A DNA stretch of 19,246 nucleotides from CAYLGY01 sp964383325 (GTDB lineage Bacteria > Pseudomonadota > Alphaproteobacteria > Rhizobiales > Rhizobiaceae), in contig CAYLGY010000054.1 of NCBI GenBank assembly GCA_964383325.1, forward strand, positions 1 to 19,246, given 5' to 3'. Under the pieces are notes generated by a model that saw nothing but the letters and a program-made list of their open reading frames with translations, searched no databases and was not told where the DNA came from. This document shows, piece after piece, positions 1 to 6,947 of the stretch (within the stretch, counting starts at the first letter, position 1; the number at the start of each line of letters is the position of its first letter). A program made the translations under genes and the position numbers.

Positions 1-141
1 TGCCGGAATTCCTTGTGCCTGTCCGCATTGCTCCCGGCTGACGCGGCGTGCCGCTGCGAGGCGCATATCCCGGACGGCCGTTCTCATCCTGACTTGAACT
101 TCAGCAGGTTCCAGATTCGCCGTACAACCCTCACAACGCCT

Positions 142-170
142 TTGACCCGGATCGTCGGGAGCGCTACAGC
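142..170 (+). promoter_or_regulatory. Candidate sigma70-type promoter for the F420 operon
   Basis: TTGACC (142-147) and TACAGC (165-170) are separated by exactly 17 nt, about 50 nt upstream of the first F420 gene. The -35 matches the consensus at five of six positions; the -10 is weak (TAnA core only). Bases 1-219 otherwise hold no gene I recognise. Frame 1 is open from the window edge to a TGA at 202-204, but its translation shows no conserved feature, so the region is probably intergenic. This is a pattern match only. Confidence 0.3.
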
Positions 171-219
171 ATTGCCTGCGGCGTTTCGGGGATTCGCCGC
201 CTGAAATGGAGTAGGCAGA

Positions 220-879
220 ATGCGGCAGATCGCCATCATCGGAGGTACGGGCGCGCTCGGGAGCGGGCTGGCCCTGCGTTGCGCCCGCGCGGGGCTCTCG
301 GTTGCAATCGGTTCGCGAGACGCGGCGAAGGCGGAAGTCGTGGCGCAGGAGATTGGCGCCGCTACCGGCTCGAACAAGGTGAGCGGCCACGCCAATGCCG
401 CCGCAGCGGAAATCGGCGAGATCGTCTTCGTCACGGTGCCGTTCGCCAGCCAGGCCGATACGCTCGCCTCGATCCGGGCGGCCTGCGAGGGCAAGATCGT
501 CGTCGATACGACCGTGCCGCTGGTGCCGCCGAAGGTGGCGCGCGTGCAATTGCCATCCGAGGGCTCGGCTGCGGCGCTTGCGGCCTCCTTGCTCGGTCCC
601 GGCGTGCGGCTGGTCACCGGTTTTCATAATATTTCGGCAGTCAAGCTCGGGCAGGAGGGCGATCCGGGCTGCGACGTGCTGATCTTCGGCGACGATGTCG
701 AGGCGCGCGACGAGATCGTCGAGCTGGCGGGACAGGTGGGCATGCAGGCCTGGCATGGCGGGCCCCTGGCCAATTCCGCCGCGGCCGAGGCCATGACTTC
801 CGTACTGATCTCGATCAACCGGCGCTACAAGGTGGCCGATGGCGCGGGCCTGCGTATCACCGGGATCGGCAGGGCCTGA
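220..879 (+). CDS. npdG: NADPH-dependent F420 reductase (F420:NADP oxidoreductase)
   Basis: Predicted soluble cytoplasmic enzyme of 219 aa that transfers hydride between NADP(H) and the deazaflavin F420; in bacteria it is expected mainly to make F420H2 from NADPH. The N-terminus is a Rossmann fold with the dinucleotide loop IGGTGALGSG at residues 7-16. GSRDAAKA at 31-38 follows the second beta strand. T10, S32, R33 and K37 sit where the archaeal Fno enzymes bind the NADP 2'-phosphate. The C-terminal segment around 180-205 (NSAAAEAMTSVLISINRRYK) is typical of the family. Length fits the usual 210-230 aa. GGAG at 208-211 lies 8 nt before the ATG. cofE follows 8 nt after the stop, so the enzyme that charges F420 is co-transcribed with the genes that make it. 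Fno would be an equivalent name. Confidence 0.9.
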   Translation: MRQIAIIGGTGALGSGLALRCARAGLSVAIGSRDAAKAEVVAQEIGAATGSNKVSGHANAAAAEIGEIVFVTVPFASQADTLASIRAACEGKIVVDTTVPLVPPKVARVQLPSEGSAAALAASLLGPGVRLVTGFHNISAVKLGQEGDPGCDVLIFGDDVEARDEIVELAGQVGMQAWHGGPLANSAAAEAMTSVLISINRRYKVADGAGLRITGIGRA

Positions 880-887
880 GCCAGAAC

Positions 888-1664
888 ATGGGCGTCCGTC
901 ATTCGCTCAGCCTGCTCGCGCTGACCAGCCTGCCGGAGGTGGTTCCGGGCGATGATCTCGCCGCATTGATCCTCGCCGCGCTGGAGCGCGAGCAATTGCA
1001 GCTTGTCGATGGCGATATTGTCGTCCTGGCGCAGAAGATCGTTTCCAAGGCGGAGAACCGGCTTTGCCGGCTGGCGGAGGTCGATCCTTCGCCGCAGGCG
1101 CAGGAACTGGCAGCGGCGAGCGGCAAGGATCCGCGCCTCGTCGAGCTCGTGCTGCGCGAGAGCAGGCGGATCGTTCGCCAGAGCGCCAATGTGCTGATCG
1201 TCGAGCATCGGCTCGGCCATGTCATGGCCAATGCGGGGATCGACCGTTCCAATCTCGATGCCGATCCTTCGGATGACGGCATCGTCCTCCTGCTGCCGCA
1301 AGATCCCGATGCAAGCGCCCGGGAATTGCGCAGGACCCTTGCGGATGCGACCGGCGCGCGGCTCGGTGTCCTCATCACCGACAGTTTCGGCCGGCCCTGG
1401 CGCATGGGCACGGTAGGCGTCGCCATCGGCGCAGCCGGCCCCGCAAGCCTCATTGACCGGCGGGGTGAGCCCGACCGGCACGGTCGCCGCCTTGAGGTCA
1501 CAGAGGTCGCGCAGGCCGACGCAATTGCTGCCGCTGCTGTTCTCCTGATGGGAGAAGGTAGCGAAGGACGCCCGGTCGTCATCCTGCGCGGACTTGAATG
1601 GGCGGAATCCACGCAAGGCGCGGACTCATTGCTGCGGCCGTCGGACAAGGATCTCTTCCGGTGA
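888..1664 (+). CDS. cofE: Coenzyme F420:L-glutamate ligase (F420-0:gamma-glutamyl ligase)
   Basis: Adds L-glutamate residues to F420-0 through GTP-dependent ligation, giving the polyglutamylated coenzyme. The 258-aa protein has the family blocks in order: DGDIVVLAQKIVSKAE (41-56), the segment around NAGIDRSNLD (115-124), DPDASARELR (139-148), ITDSFGRPWRMGTVGVAIG (163-181) and DRHGRRLEVTEVA (196-208). The length equals archaeal single-domain CofE. The FMN-binding nitroreductase-like C-terminal domain fused to this ligase in actinobacterial FbiB, which reduces dehydro-F420, is absent. The gene sits 8 nt after npdG and its TGA overlaps the GTG proposed as the cofD start (GTGA at 1661-1664). Confidence 0.93.
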   Translation: MGVRHSLSLLALTSLPEVVPGDDLAALILAALEREQLQLVDGDIVVLAQKIVSKAENRLCRLAEVDPSPQAQELAAASGKDPRLVELVLRESRRIVRQSANVLIVEHRLGHVMANAGIDRSNLDADPSDDGIVLLLPQDPDASARELRRTLADATGARLGVLITDSFGRPWRMGTVGVAIGAAGPASLIDRRGEPDRHGRRLEVTEVAQADAIAAAAVLLMGEGSEGRPVVILRGLEWAESTQGADSLLRPSDKDLFR

Positions 1665-2626
1665 GCGCGGCCGGCGGGCAGGGGCGCATCATTGCCCTGT
1701 GCGGCGGTGTGGGCGGCGCCAAGCTGGCGCTCGGCCTCTCAAGACTCGTCAGCGGCGACCGTCTGTCGATCATTGTCAATACGGGCGATGATTTCGACCA
1801 TTTCGGCTGGCGAATCTGTCCCGACCTCGACACGGTGACCTACACGCTGGCGGATATCGTCAACACGCAGACCGGCTGGGGTCGGGCCAACGAAAGCTGG
1901 AATTTCATGACGGAACTGCGCGCCCTCGGCGGCGAGGACTGGTTTCAGCTCGGCGATCGCGACCTGGCCGTACATGCATTGCGCACGGCGCGCCTGGCCG
2001 CGGGCGAGCGCCTGACGGAAGTGACGGCCGGCATCGCGCGGCGGCTGGGCATCGCCGCCAGCATTCTGCCGATGACGGACGCGCCGGTGCGCACCATGGT
2101 CGATACGACGGAAGGGCTGCTGGCCTTCCAGCATTATTTCGTCCGGCGCCGCTGCGAACCTGCGGTCCGCTCGATCCGTATCGTGGGCGCGGCGGATGCG
2201 GAACCGACGCCGGAGATCGTTGCAACCCTGTCCGCGCCGGATCTTGCCGCGATCCTTGTCTGCCCGTCCAATCCGTATCTGTCGATCGATCCGATTCTTG
2301 CCATCCCCGGCATGCGACAAGCCATCCAGGCAGCCGCAGTGCCGGTCATAGCCGTCAGCCCGATTGTCGGCGGCACTGCCATCAAGGGGCCGCTCGCCAA
2401 GATGATGGCGGAGCTTGGGCTGCGCATCGAGCCGCAGACAGTCATCGACCATTATGAAGGGCTGATCGACATTCTCGTCGCCGATGAGGCCGACCGGGGA
2501 TCGGCCATGACAGGGCCGGAAATCCATTTCACCAATACGATCATGAAGGATATCGAGGACCGGGTCGCCCTGGCGCGCGAGGTGCTGGCCCTGGCCGAAA
2601 GGACGCGCCGCGGCAAATGCAGCTGA
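1661..2626 (+). CDS. cofD: 2-phospho-L-lactate transferase (F420 biosynthesis)
   Basis: Transfers the phospholactyl, phosphoenolpyruvyl or related moiety from its GDP-activated form to the deazaflavin FO, making F420-0 or dehydro-F420-0. The protein is about 321 aa from the GTG at 1661. The CofD signature CGGVGGAKLALGL lies at 14-26, NTGDDFDHFGW at 40-50 and DLDTVTYTL at 55-63. A C-terminal half with CPSNPYLSIDPIL and VSPIVGGTAIKGP follows, as in CofD/FbiA. I chose GTG 1661 because it overlaps the cofE stop and places the conserved GGVGGAK loop near the N-terminus; an in-frame ATG at 1598 would add 21 residues unlike the family. The acceptor FO must come from an FO synthase encoded elsewhere. 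Confidence 0.92.
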   Translation: MSAAGGQGRIIALCGGVGGAKLALGLSRLVSGDRLSIIVNTGDDFDHFGWRICPDLDTVTYTLADIVNTQTGWGRANESWNFMTELRALGGEDWFQLGDRDLAVHALRTARLAAGERLTEVTAGIARRLGIAASILPMTDAPVRTMVDTTEGLLAFQHYFVRRRCEPAVRSIRIVGAADAEPTPEIVATLSAPDLAAILVCPSNPYLSIDPILAIPGMRQAIQAAAVPVIAVSPIVGGTAIKGPLAKMMAELGLRIEPQTVIDHYEGLIDILVADEADRGSAMTGPEIHFTNTIMKDIEDRVALAREVLALAERTRRGKCS

Positions 2627-3315
2627 AGCGGGCGGGAAAGGGCTGTTGGGCCGTCTTGCCGGTCAAGCCGGGGCGGCACGCCAAGTCGCGACTGTCGAGC
2701 CTCCTGTCGCCGGCGGAGCGGCAGGCCCTGCAACAGGCCATGATCCTGGACGTGCTCGCGGGGCTCGCCCAATCCCGCCGTCTGGACGGAATCGCCATCA
2801 TCTCCGCCGATCGGCAGATGGGTGAACTGGCATCACGTCATGGCGTGCTGCATATACCGGAAGCTCCGGAAAACGGCGATCTTAATGCATCGGTGCGTGA
2901 GGCCGTGCACCAACTCGCTGCCGCGGGGGCGGACTGGATAGCCGTCATTGCGGCGGACCTGCCGCTGCTACAGGGCAGCGAGTTCGACCTCGCTCTTGAT
3001 CTGGCACAGGAGCGCAAGGCGCGGGTGGTCGTGCCGGATCGCCATCGCGAAGGCACGAACGCGCTCATCTTCCCTGCCGATTCGGCGCCCGATTTCCGTT
3101 TCGGCCCCGCCAGCCTGAAGCGCCATATGACACAGCGCGATACCGTTGCGACCCTCGAACTGGCGCTGCGGTCCATGGAGCTGGATCTCGATACGCCCGC
3201 CGATGTCGCCTGTCTGGCCGCGCGGGAAGATTTCGCGCTCAACGCGCCGCATACAAGCCGCGTCCTGGCACCGGTGCTGGCCCGAAACGCTGGCCTTGCA
3301 GGCGGGACGTCATGA
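2617..3315 (+). CDS. cofC: 2-phospho-L-lactate (or phosphoenolpyruvate) guanylyltransferase
   Basis: Activates a three-carbon phospho-acid with GTP to form the GDP-linked donor used by CofD. The 232-aa protein has a nucleotidyltransferase fold: LPVKPGRHAKSRL at 14-26 binds nucleotide, DLNASVREA lies at 88-96, the metal-binding IAADLPLL at 111-118, PDRHREGTNALIF at 140-152, and FGPASLKRH at 162-170. The start codon lies inside the last codons of cofD (10-nt overlap), implying translational coupling. Which acid is used (2-phospholactate, PEP or 3-phosphoglycerate; all three are known in F420 producers) cannot be told from sequence. The gene ends the operon and runs convergently into the reductase at 3393-4406, with no clear intrinsic terminator in the 77-nt gap. 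Confidence 0.9.
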   Translation: MQLKRAGKGCWAVLPVKPGRHAKSRLSSLLSPAERQALQQAMILDVLAGLAQSRRLDGIAIISADRQMGELASRHGVLHIPEAPENGDLNASVREAVHQLAAAGADWIAVIAADLPLLQGSEFDLALDLAQERKARVVVPDRHREGTNALIFPADSAPDFRFGPASLKRHMTQRDTVATLELALRSMELDLDTPADVACLAAREDFALNAPHTSRVLAPVLARNAGLAGGTS

Positions 3316-3392
3316 GGGACATTGCCAGGAAACGAGTTGAGGAAGTATAGCTACCGGGTTGATCCAACGAGGGAATCCATCGCCGTGACAGC

Positions 3393-4406
3393 TCAGTCTC
3401 GCGCAAGAAGGGCGAGGATCTCCTCATGCAGGGCCCTTGGAATCGCGATGCCTTCGGCTTTCGTCCATTCGCGATTGCGATAGCGCCGGTCGGCCGGCAA
3501 GCGGGTTCCTTCCTGTTCGAGGAGGCGTGAGAACAGGCTTTCGGCGTGATCGAACACATGATCGGGGTCGCCGAACCGGGTCGGATCGAGCGCCAGCATC
3601 AGCTCTCCGCCGGTAGCCGGGCCGCCATCGCGATTATCCGCTTCCCCGGTCTCGATACTCGTGACCTCGCCAATCAGCGGCCCGGCCAGAAGGTCGATCA
3701 TCAGGGCGATGGAGGCGCCCTTGTAACCGCCAAAGGCAAGCTGCGCGCCTTCGAGAATGGCGCGTGGATCGGTCGTCGCCCTTCCTTCGGCGTCGATGCC
3801 GGCGCCGGGCGGCACTTCATGGCCGTCCCGTGCCGCGATCTGGATCTCGCCACGCGCCATCATCGACGATGCCTGGTCGAACACCATTGGCGGCCTGTTC
3901 CGGCGCGGCCAGGAGAAGGACATCGGGTTGGTGCCGAAAAAGGGTCGCTTCCCGCCCGCCGGCGCGACATAGGGCGAGCTTGAGGTGAAGGCGAAGGCGC
4001 ATAGACCCATCTCGGCAAGTGCCGCCGTCTCGATCCACAATGCCGCGAAATGATGGGTGCGGGTGATCGCCAGCGCCGCAATGCCGTTCTCTCGAGCTGC
4101 CCGGGCAAGCGGCTCCCTCCCGACTTTCAGGGCGAGGGGCGTGAATCCCATGTCGCCGTTGACCTGCACCACTGCTGGCGCGAGCCTTTGCGCCGAAGGT
4201 CTTGCCGTTCCCTTGACCTTGCCGCTGCGCAGCGAGGCGAGATAGCCGGGCAGCCGGAACAGGCCATGCGAATGGCATAGGTCGCCCTCAGCCAGCGTGA
4301 TTGTCTCGGCAACAGCGGACGCATTGTCCTCGTCGCAACCGGCACCGCGCAGGGCGCGAAATGCGAGGTCATGGACGGCTTCCAGCGAAAGTCGGACATC
4401 GGTCAA
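3393..4406 (-). CDS. Ldh-family NAD(P)H oxidoreductase, delta1-piperideine/pyrroline-2-carboxylate reductase-like
   Basis: Member of the malate/L-lactate dehydrogenase-like (Ldh/YbiC) family, 337 aa, predicted cytoplasmic. Visible blocks are the catalytic-type SHGLFRLPGYL (46-56), THHFAALW (117-124), FGTNPMSFSWP (157-167), an A-R-G-E-I-Q-I-A-A-R stretch (184-193), TTDPRAILEG (211-220) and FGGYKGASIALMIDLL (225-240). The HHFAALW, QIAAR and TTDP blocks recall Pseudomonas DpkA, which reduces the cyclic imines Pip2C and Pyr2C to L-pipecolate and L-proline. That fits the amino-acid uptake and transaminase genes nearby, because alpha-oxidation of lysine- or ornithine-like amino acids gives such imines. 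Other Ldh-family substrates (2-oxo acids, ureidoglycolate) remain possible. The start is a TTG, fixed by a perfect AGGAGG 8 nt upstream. It is transcribed away from the importer, downstream of the GntR gene. Confidence 0.8.
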   Translation of the reverse strand: MTDVRLSLEAVHDLAFRALRGAGCDEDNASAVAETITLAEGDLCHSHGLFRLPGYLASLRSGKVKGTARPSAQRLAPAVVQVNGDMGFTPLALKVGREPLARAARENGIAALAITRTHHFAALWIETAALAEMGLCAFAFTSSSPYVAPAGGKRPFFGTNPMSFSWPRRNRPPMVFDQASSMMARGEIQIAARDGHEVPPGAGIDAEGRATTDPRAILEGAQLAFGGYKGASIALMIDLLAGPLIGEVTSIETGEADNRDGGPATGGELMLALDPTRFGDPDHVFDHAESLFSRLLEQEGTRLPADRRYRNREWTKAEGIAIPRALHEEILALLARD

Positions 4407-4414
4407 GGCAAATT

Positions 4415-4420
4415 CCTCCT
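4415..4420 (-). promoter_or_regulatory. Shine-Dalgarno AGGAGG fixing a TTG start
   Basis: On the minus strand the perfect SD hexamer AGGAGG is followed by 8 nt and then TTG (4406-4404), which opens the reductase frame in register with MTDVRLS. The nearest ATG, at 4399, is out of frame. A strong SD with a weak start codon is an uncommon pairing. Confidence 0.7.
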
Positions 4421-4455
4421 GCAGGGGCGCATGCTTCGCAATTGGCTGGAGTCTA

Positions 4456-4564
4456 GCGCATGATCCCGGAAAGTGGACACCGCTTTCCGGACGAGATCAT
4501 GCGCAAGCGAGGAAGCCAGATCTACGGAAAGTGGACACCGCTTTCCGGACGAGATCATGCGCAA
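4456..4564. repeat. Two tandem palindromic repeat units, RIME-like
   Basis: Copy 1 (4456-4504) is a near-perfect palindrome. Its outer 10-nt arms GCGCATGATC/GATCATGCGC (4456-4465, 4495-4504) and inner 8-nt arms CCGGAAAG/CTTTCCGG (4466-4473, 4483-4490) surround the loop TGGACACCG, with ACGA bulged on one side. A 39-nt segment of it (4468-4506) is repeated exactly at 4526-4564, an offset of 58 nt; this second copy lacks the left outer arm. The GCATGATCCCGGAAAGTGG-type core resembles the RIME-type intergenic elements abundant in Hyphomicrobiales genomes (recalled, not searched). It sits between the GntR gene and the reductase, where it could fold in the transcript of either strand. Confidence 0.8.
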
Positions 4565-4591
4565 ACAGGGAACGCCATCGATCCCGTGGGC

Positions 4592-5350
4592 TCACACATC
4601 TGCGAAGATCGCCCGCAGATCCGCGGTCGGCCCGGCCGGACGCGCGAGCAAGGGCTCCTCCAGCTCGTCAATATGGCGCAACATCAGGTCAACCGCAGCT
4701 TTCTCGTCGCCGGCTTTCATCAGTTCGGCCAGCTGATGATGGGCGTGACAGGAGCAATGGACAGCGCCGGCACCCGGATATTCCGAGATGACGAGCGCCG
4801 TGCGCAGGACCAGATCCTCGACATAGGCCTTCAGCACGTCATTGCCCGCAAGTGTGGCGATCAGAACGTGGAAATCGCCGGCAATGATCAGCATCTCCAT
4901 CACATCTCGTGCTTCGATCGCCTCGCGCTCCCGCGTGATATGGGCTTCGAGCAATTCGCTTGCATGGGCGTTGCAGCGTTGCGAGAGCAAGGCCACGGTC
5001 GATGCCTCGATGATCCGCCGCGCCGCAAATAGCTGGCGCGCTTCGGCAGTGGACAATTTACTGACAAAAGCGCCGCGATTTGGAATCAATTTGACGAGTC
5101 CTTTCGTCGCCAATTGCAAAAAGGCCTGCCGGACATGGTTCCTGCTCGTGCCGAAAATATCCGCCAGCATCGTCTCCGACAATTTCGTCCCGGGCTTCAG
5201 GCGCCCCAATCGCATCGCCTTGGTGATCCGTAGTACCACCGGATCCGCGCCCAGTTCCGGCATGTTCTCGGGCGTTGGCTGGGGAGAGGGCTGGCCGAAA
5301 TCCTTGGCTTCACTCCGGCCTGTCTTGCCCATCATCCTGCGGTCCGTCAT
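4592..5350 (-). CDS. GntR-family transcriptional regulator with FCD domain
   Basis: Predicted ligand-responsive DNA-binding repressor of the FadR/VanR type, 252 aa. A winged helix-turn-helix spans about 38-98: LKPGTKLSETMLADIFGTSR (51-70), NHVRQAFLQLATKGLVKLIP (71-90) and the wing NRGAFVSKL. An all-helical FCD ligand domain follows at 105-235. Likely metal/ligand positions are D159 and H161 (GDFHVLI), H202/H204/H205 and H226. The ATG at 5350 was preferred to one at 5404, whose extra 18 residues do not resemble the family. It is divergent from the importer operon and upstream of the Ldh-like reductase, so both are likely targets. The effector is unknown; small carboxylates or amino acids are usual for the family. 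Confidence 0.85.
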   Translation of the reverse strand: MTDRRMMGKTGRSEAKDFGQPSPQPTPENMPELGADPVVLRITKAMRLGRLKPGTKLSETMLADIFGTSRNHVRQAFLQLATKGLVKLIPNRGAFVSKLSTAEARQLFAARRIIEASTVALLSQRCNAHASELLEAHITREREAIEARDVMEMLIIAGDFHVLIATLAGNDVLKAYVEDLVLRTALVISEYPGAGAVHCSCHAHHQLAELMKAGDEKAAVDLMLRHIDELEEPLLARPAGPTADLRAIFADV

Positions 5351-5404
5351 ATGTTGACAATGCTCCCTTATGTTGAAAACAATCAGTTTCCATTCTGCTG
5401 ACAA
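5351..5404. promoter_or_regulatory. Three TGYTGAMAA repeats, candidate operator in the divergent intergenic region
   Basis: TGTTGACAA (5352-5360), TGTTGAAAA (5371-5379) and TGCTGACAA (5396-5404) are direct repeats 19 and 25 nt apart, lying between the GntR gene and the importer operon. The first contains TGT-TG-ACA and the second sits in a perfect inverted repeat TGTT-GAA-AACA (5371-5381), which suits a dimeric regulator. The first copy abuts the regulator's own start codon, suggesting autoregulation. A TATATA at 5413-5418 is a possible -10 for the plus strand but lacks a well-spaced -35. Function is inferred from position and repetition only. Confidence 0.4.
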
Positions 5405-5451
5405 TATGCCAGTATATAGCCTACGACGTTCTCGAACGGAAGGGAGGTTGG

Positions 5452-5559
5452 ATGACCGTTTCCAGTGAGAAGGTCTTTCTCGGGTCGCGCTCCCCCGACG
5501 CTTCCGCCGTTGAACCAGCCGACCGACCGGGCGGCTGCGGCGATGGATCGTCCGGATGA
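5452..5559 (+). CDS. Small ORF, 35 codons, coupled to the importer operon
   Basis: An ATG at 5452 is preceded by AGGGAGG (5441-5447), the best Shine-Dalgarno sequence upstream of the importer. The frame runs 35 codons (start MTVSSEKVFLGSRSP, end CGDGSSG) and stops at TGA 5557-5559, overlapping the ATG of the first permease as ATGA. The permease itself has only a weak SD, so translation of this ORF may deliver ribosomes to it. The peptide has no transmembrane segment, no known domain and a low-complexity Gly/Ser-rich end. It may be a leader whose product is irrelevant, a true small protein, or chance. The mechanism is inference; the SD and overlap are directly visible. Confidence 0.4.
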   Translation: MTVSSEKVFLGSRSPDASAVEPADRPGGCGDGSSG

Positions 5560-6227
5560 CTTACAATTTCCGGTTCAGTGCGGTTCTGGATGCATGGGAC
5601 CAGCTTCTCCTCGGGGCGATGGCCACCATCCAGTTGTCGCTTGCGACGATGGTGGTCGGTACCCTGGCATCGATCATTCTGTCGCTGGTGCGGATGTACG
5701 GTCCCAACCCGATCAAGCTCGTGATTTCCGCCTATATCGAATTCATCCGGAACACGCCTTTCCTGGTGCAGATCATGTTCATCTATTTCGGCCTGCCGGC
5801 ATTGGGCCTGCGGCTCTCTCCCAATGCTGCTGCCTTCGCCGCCATGGTTCTCAACGTGGTCGCCTATGCCACCGAAATCATCCGCGCCGGGATTGAATCG
5901 GTCTCGCGGGGGCAGATCGAGGCCGGGAAGTCACTCGGGCTCAGCCAGATCGATGTGTTCCGGTACATTATCCTGAAACCCGCAGTACGCGCCGTCTATC
6001 CGGCACTGACAAGCCAGTTCCTGATCGTGGTCATGACATCGAGCGTGGTTTCGGTCGTTTCCGCCAACGAACTCGCTTCAACGGCGAACGTGATCCAGTC
6101 GCGAACATTTGCCAGTTTCGAAGTCTATTCGATTGTAACGCTGATCTATTTCTGTATCTACATGATTTTCACAGCGCTGTTTCGAGTTGCAGAGCGTCTT
6201 CTCCTTTCCTATCCGGTGGAGAGATAG
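5556..6227 (+). CDS. Polar amino-acid ABC transporter permease (HisM/GlnP family), subunit 1
   Basis: Inner-membrane permease of 223 aa with about five hydrophobic segments. The N-terminal block has LLLGAMATIQLSLATMVVGT, and the family motif FIRNTPFLVQIMFIYFGLP follows near residues 64-82. The cytoplasmic EAA loop, which contacts the ATPase, is visible in the stretch around SRGQIEAGKSLGLSQIDVFR (about 120-140). It should form a heterodimer with the permease that starts 3 nt after its stop. The start overlaps the stop of the small ORF at 5452-5559. Family members import polar, basic or acidic amino acids and opine- or ectoine-like compounds; the substrate cannot be assigned. Confidence 0.9.
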   Translation: MTYNFRFSAVLDAWDQLLLGAMATIQLSLATMVVGTLASIILSLVRMYGPNPIKLVISAYIEFIRNTPFLVQIMFIYFGLPALGLRLSPNAAAFAAMVLNVVAYATEIIRAGIESVSRGQIEAGKSLGLSQIDVFRYIILKPAVRAVYPALTSQFLIVVMTSSVVSVVSANELASTANVIQSRTFASFEVYSIVTLIYFCIYMIFTALFRVAERLLLSYPVER

Positions 6228-6230
6228 GTC

Positions 6231-6917
6231 ATGCGCTCATTCGGGCCTTCCGATTTCATCTATATCATGACCGCCTTGCAGTGGACGATCATACTTTCTC
6301 TAGGCGCATTCATGGGAGGATCAATCGGCGGACTGGCGGTTGCATTGGCACGCACATCCGGAATCCGTGTCCTTTCCGGCATCGCACGTGGCTTCATCAT
6401 CCTCTTTCAGGGGACGCCATTACTGATGCAGCTCTTTCTGGTCTTCTTCGGAATGGGCCTTTTCGGGTTCAACATGAACCCCTGGACCGCCGCGTTCCTG
6501 GCCCTTTCCCTCCATGCCAGCGCATTTCTGGGCGAGATCTGGCGCGGGTGCATCGAGGCTGTCCCGAAAGGTCAATGGGCGGCGGGCTGGGCGCTGGCCC
6601 TTCCGAACTATTCGCTGATGACGGAAGTCATTCTGCCGCAGGCCATGAAGATCGCGCTGCCGCCTACCGTTGGCTTCCTGGTGCAGCTCATCAAGGCAAC
6701 CTCGCTTGCCGCAATCATCGGCTTCAACGAGCTCATGCGGGCAGCGCAGATCGTCAATAATTCCGTATTCGAGCCGCTGACTGTCTACGGACTCGTCGCC
6801 ATTCTCTACTTCATGCTGTGCTGGCCTCTCTCGCTCCTGGGAAGAAGGCTGGAGAAAGCGCTGGCGGGCAATGACGGTATTGTGGCTCCCGACAATCTGT
6901 TTCGTGCAGGCGTTTGA
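6231..6917 (+). CDS. Polar amino-acid ABC transporter permease, subunit 2
   Basis: Second permease of the importer, 228 aa, with five hydrophobic segments. The N-terminal region reads MTALQWTIILSLGAFMGGSI. The conserved ILFQGTPLLMQLFLVFFGMG stretch matches the family's RGTPLLVQLF block, with Q in place of the usual R. The EAA loop lies at VPKGQWAAGWALALPNYSLM. It is separated from subunit 1 by only 3 nt and from the binding-protein gene by 30 nt, so the four importer subunits form one transcript. No signal peptide is expected; the protein acts in the cytoplasmic membrane. Confidence 0.9.
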   Translation: MRSFGPSDFIYIMTALQWTIILSLGAFMGGSIGGLAVALARTSGIRVLSGIARGFIILFQGTPLLMQLFLVFFGMGLFGFNMNPWTAAFLALSLHASAFLGEIWRGCIEAVPKGQWAAGWALALPNYSLMTEVILPQAMKIALPPTVGFLVQLIKATSLAAIIGFNELMRAAQIVNNSVFEPLTVYGLVAILYFMLCWPLSLLGRRLEKALAGNDGIVAPDNLFRAGV

Positions 6918-6947
6918 ATGAAACCACGCAAGAGGAGGAGAGAACCA

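Noticed and set aside
1..219. C-terminal end of an FO synthase or other gene before npdG
   Set aside because: Frame 1 is open to 204, but the translation is Arg/Ala/Thr-rich without the typical CofH end or any recognised motif. Probably intergenic.
899..1648. Long minus-strand and alternate-frame ORFs over the F420 genes and elsewhere
   Set aside because: They lie opposite conserved enzymes and have the Arg/Ser/Pro-rich composition usual for antisense frames in GC-rich DNA.
3316..3392. Bidirectional terminator between convergent cofC and reductase genes
   Set aside because: Only GTTG-ATC-CAAC pairs, a 4-bp stem with no T-run; too weak to call.
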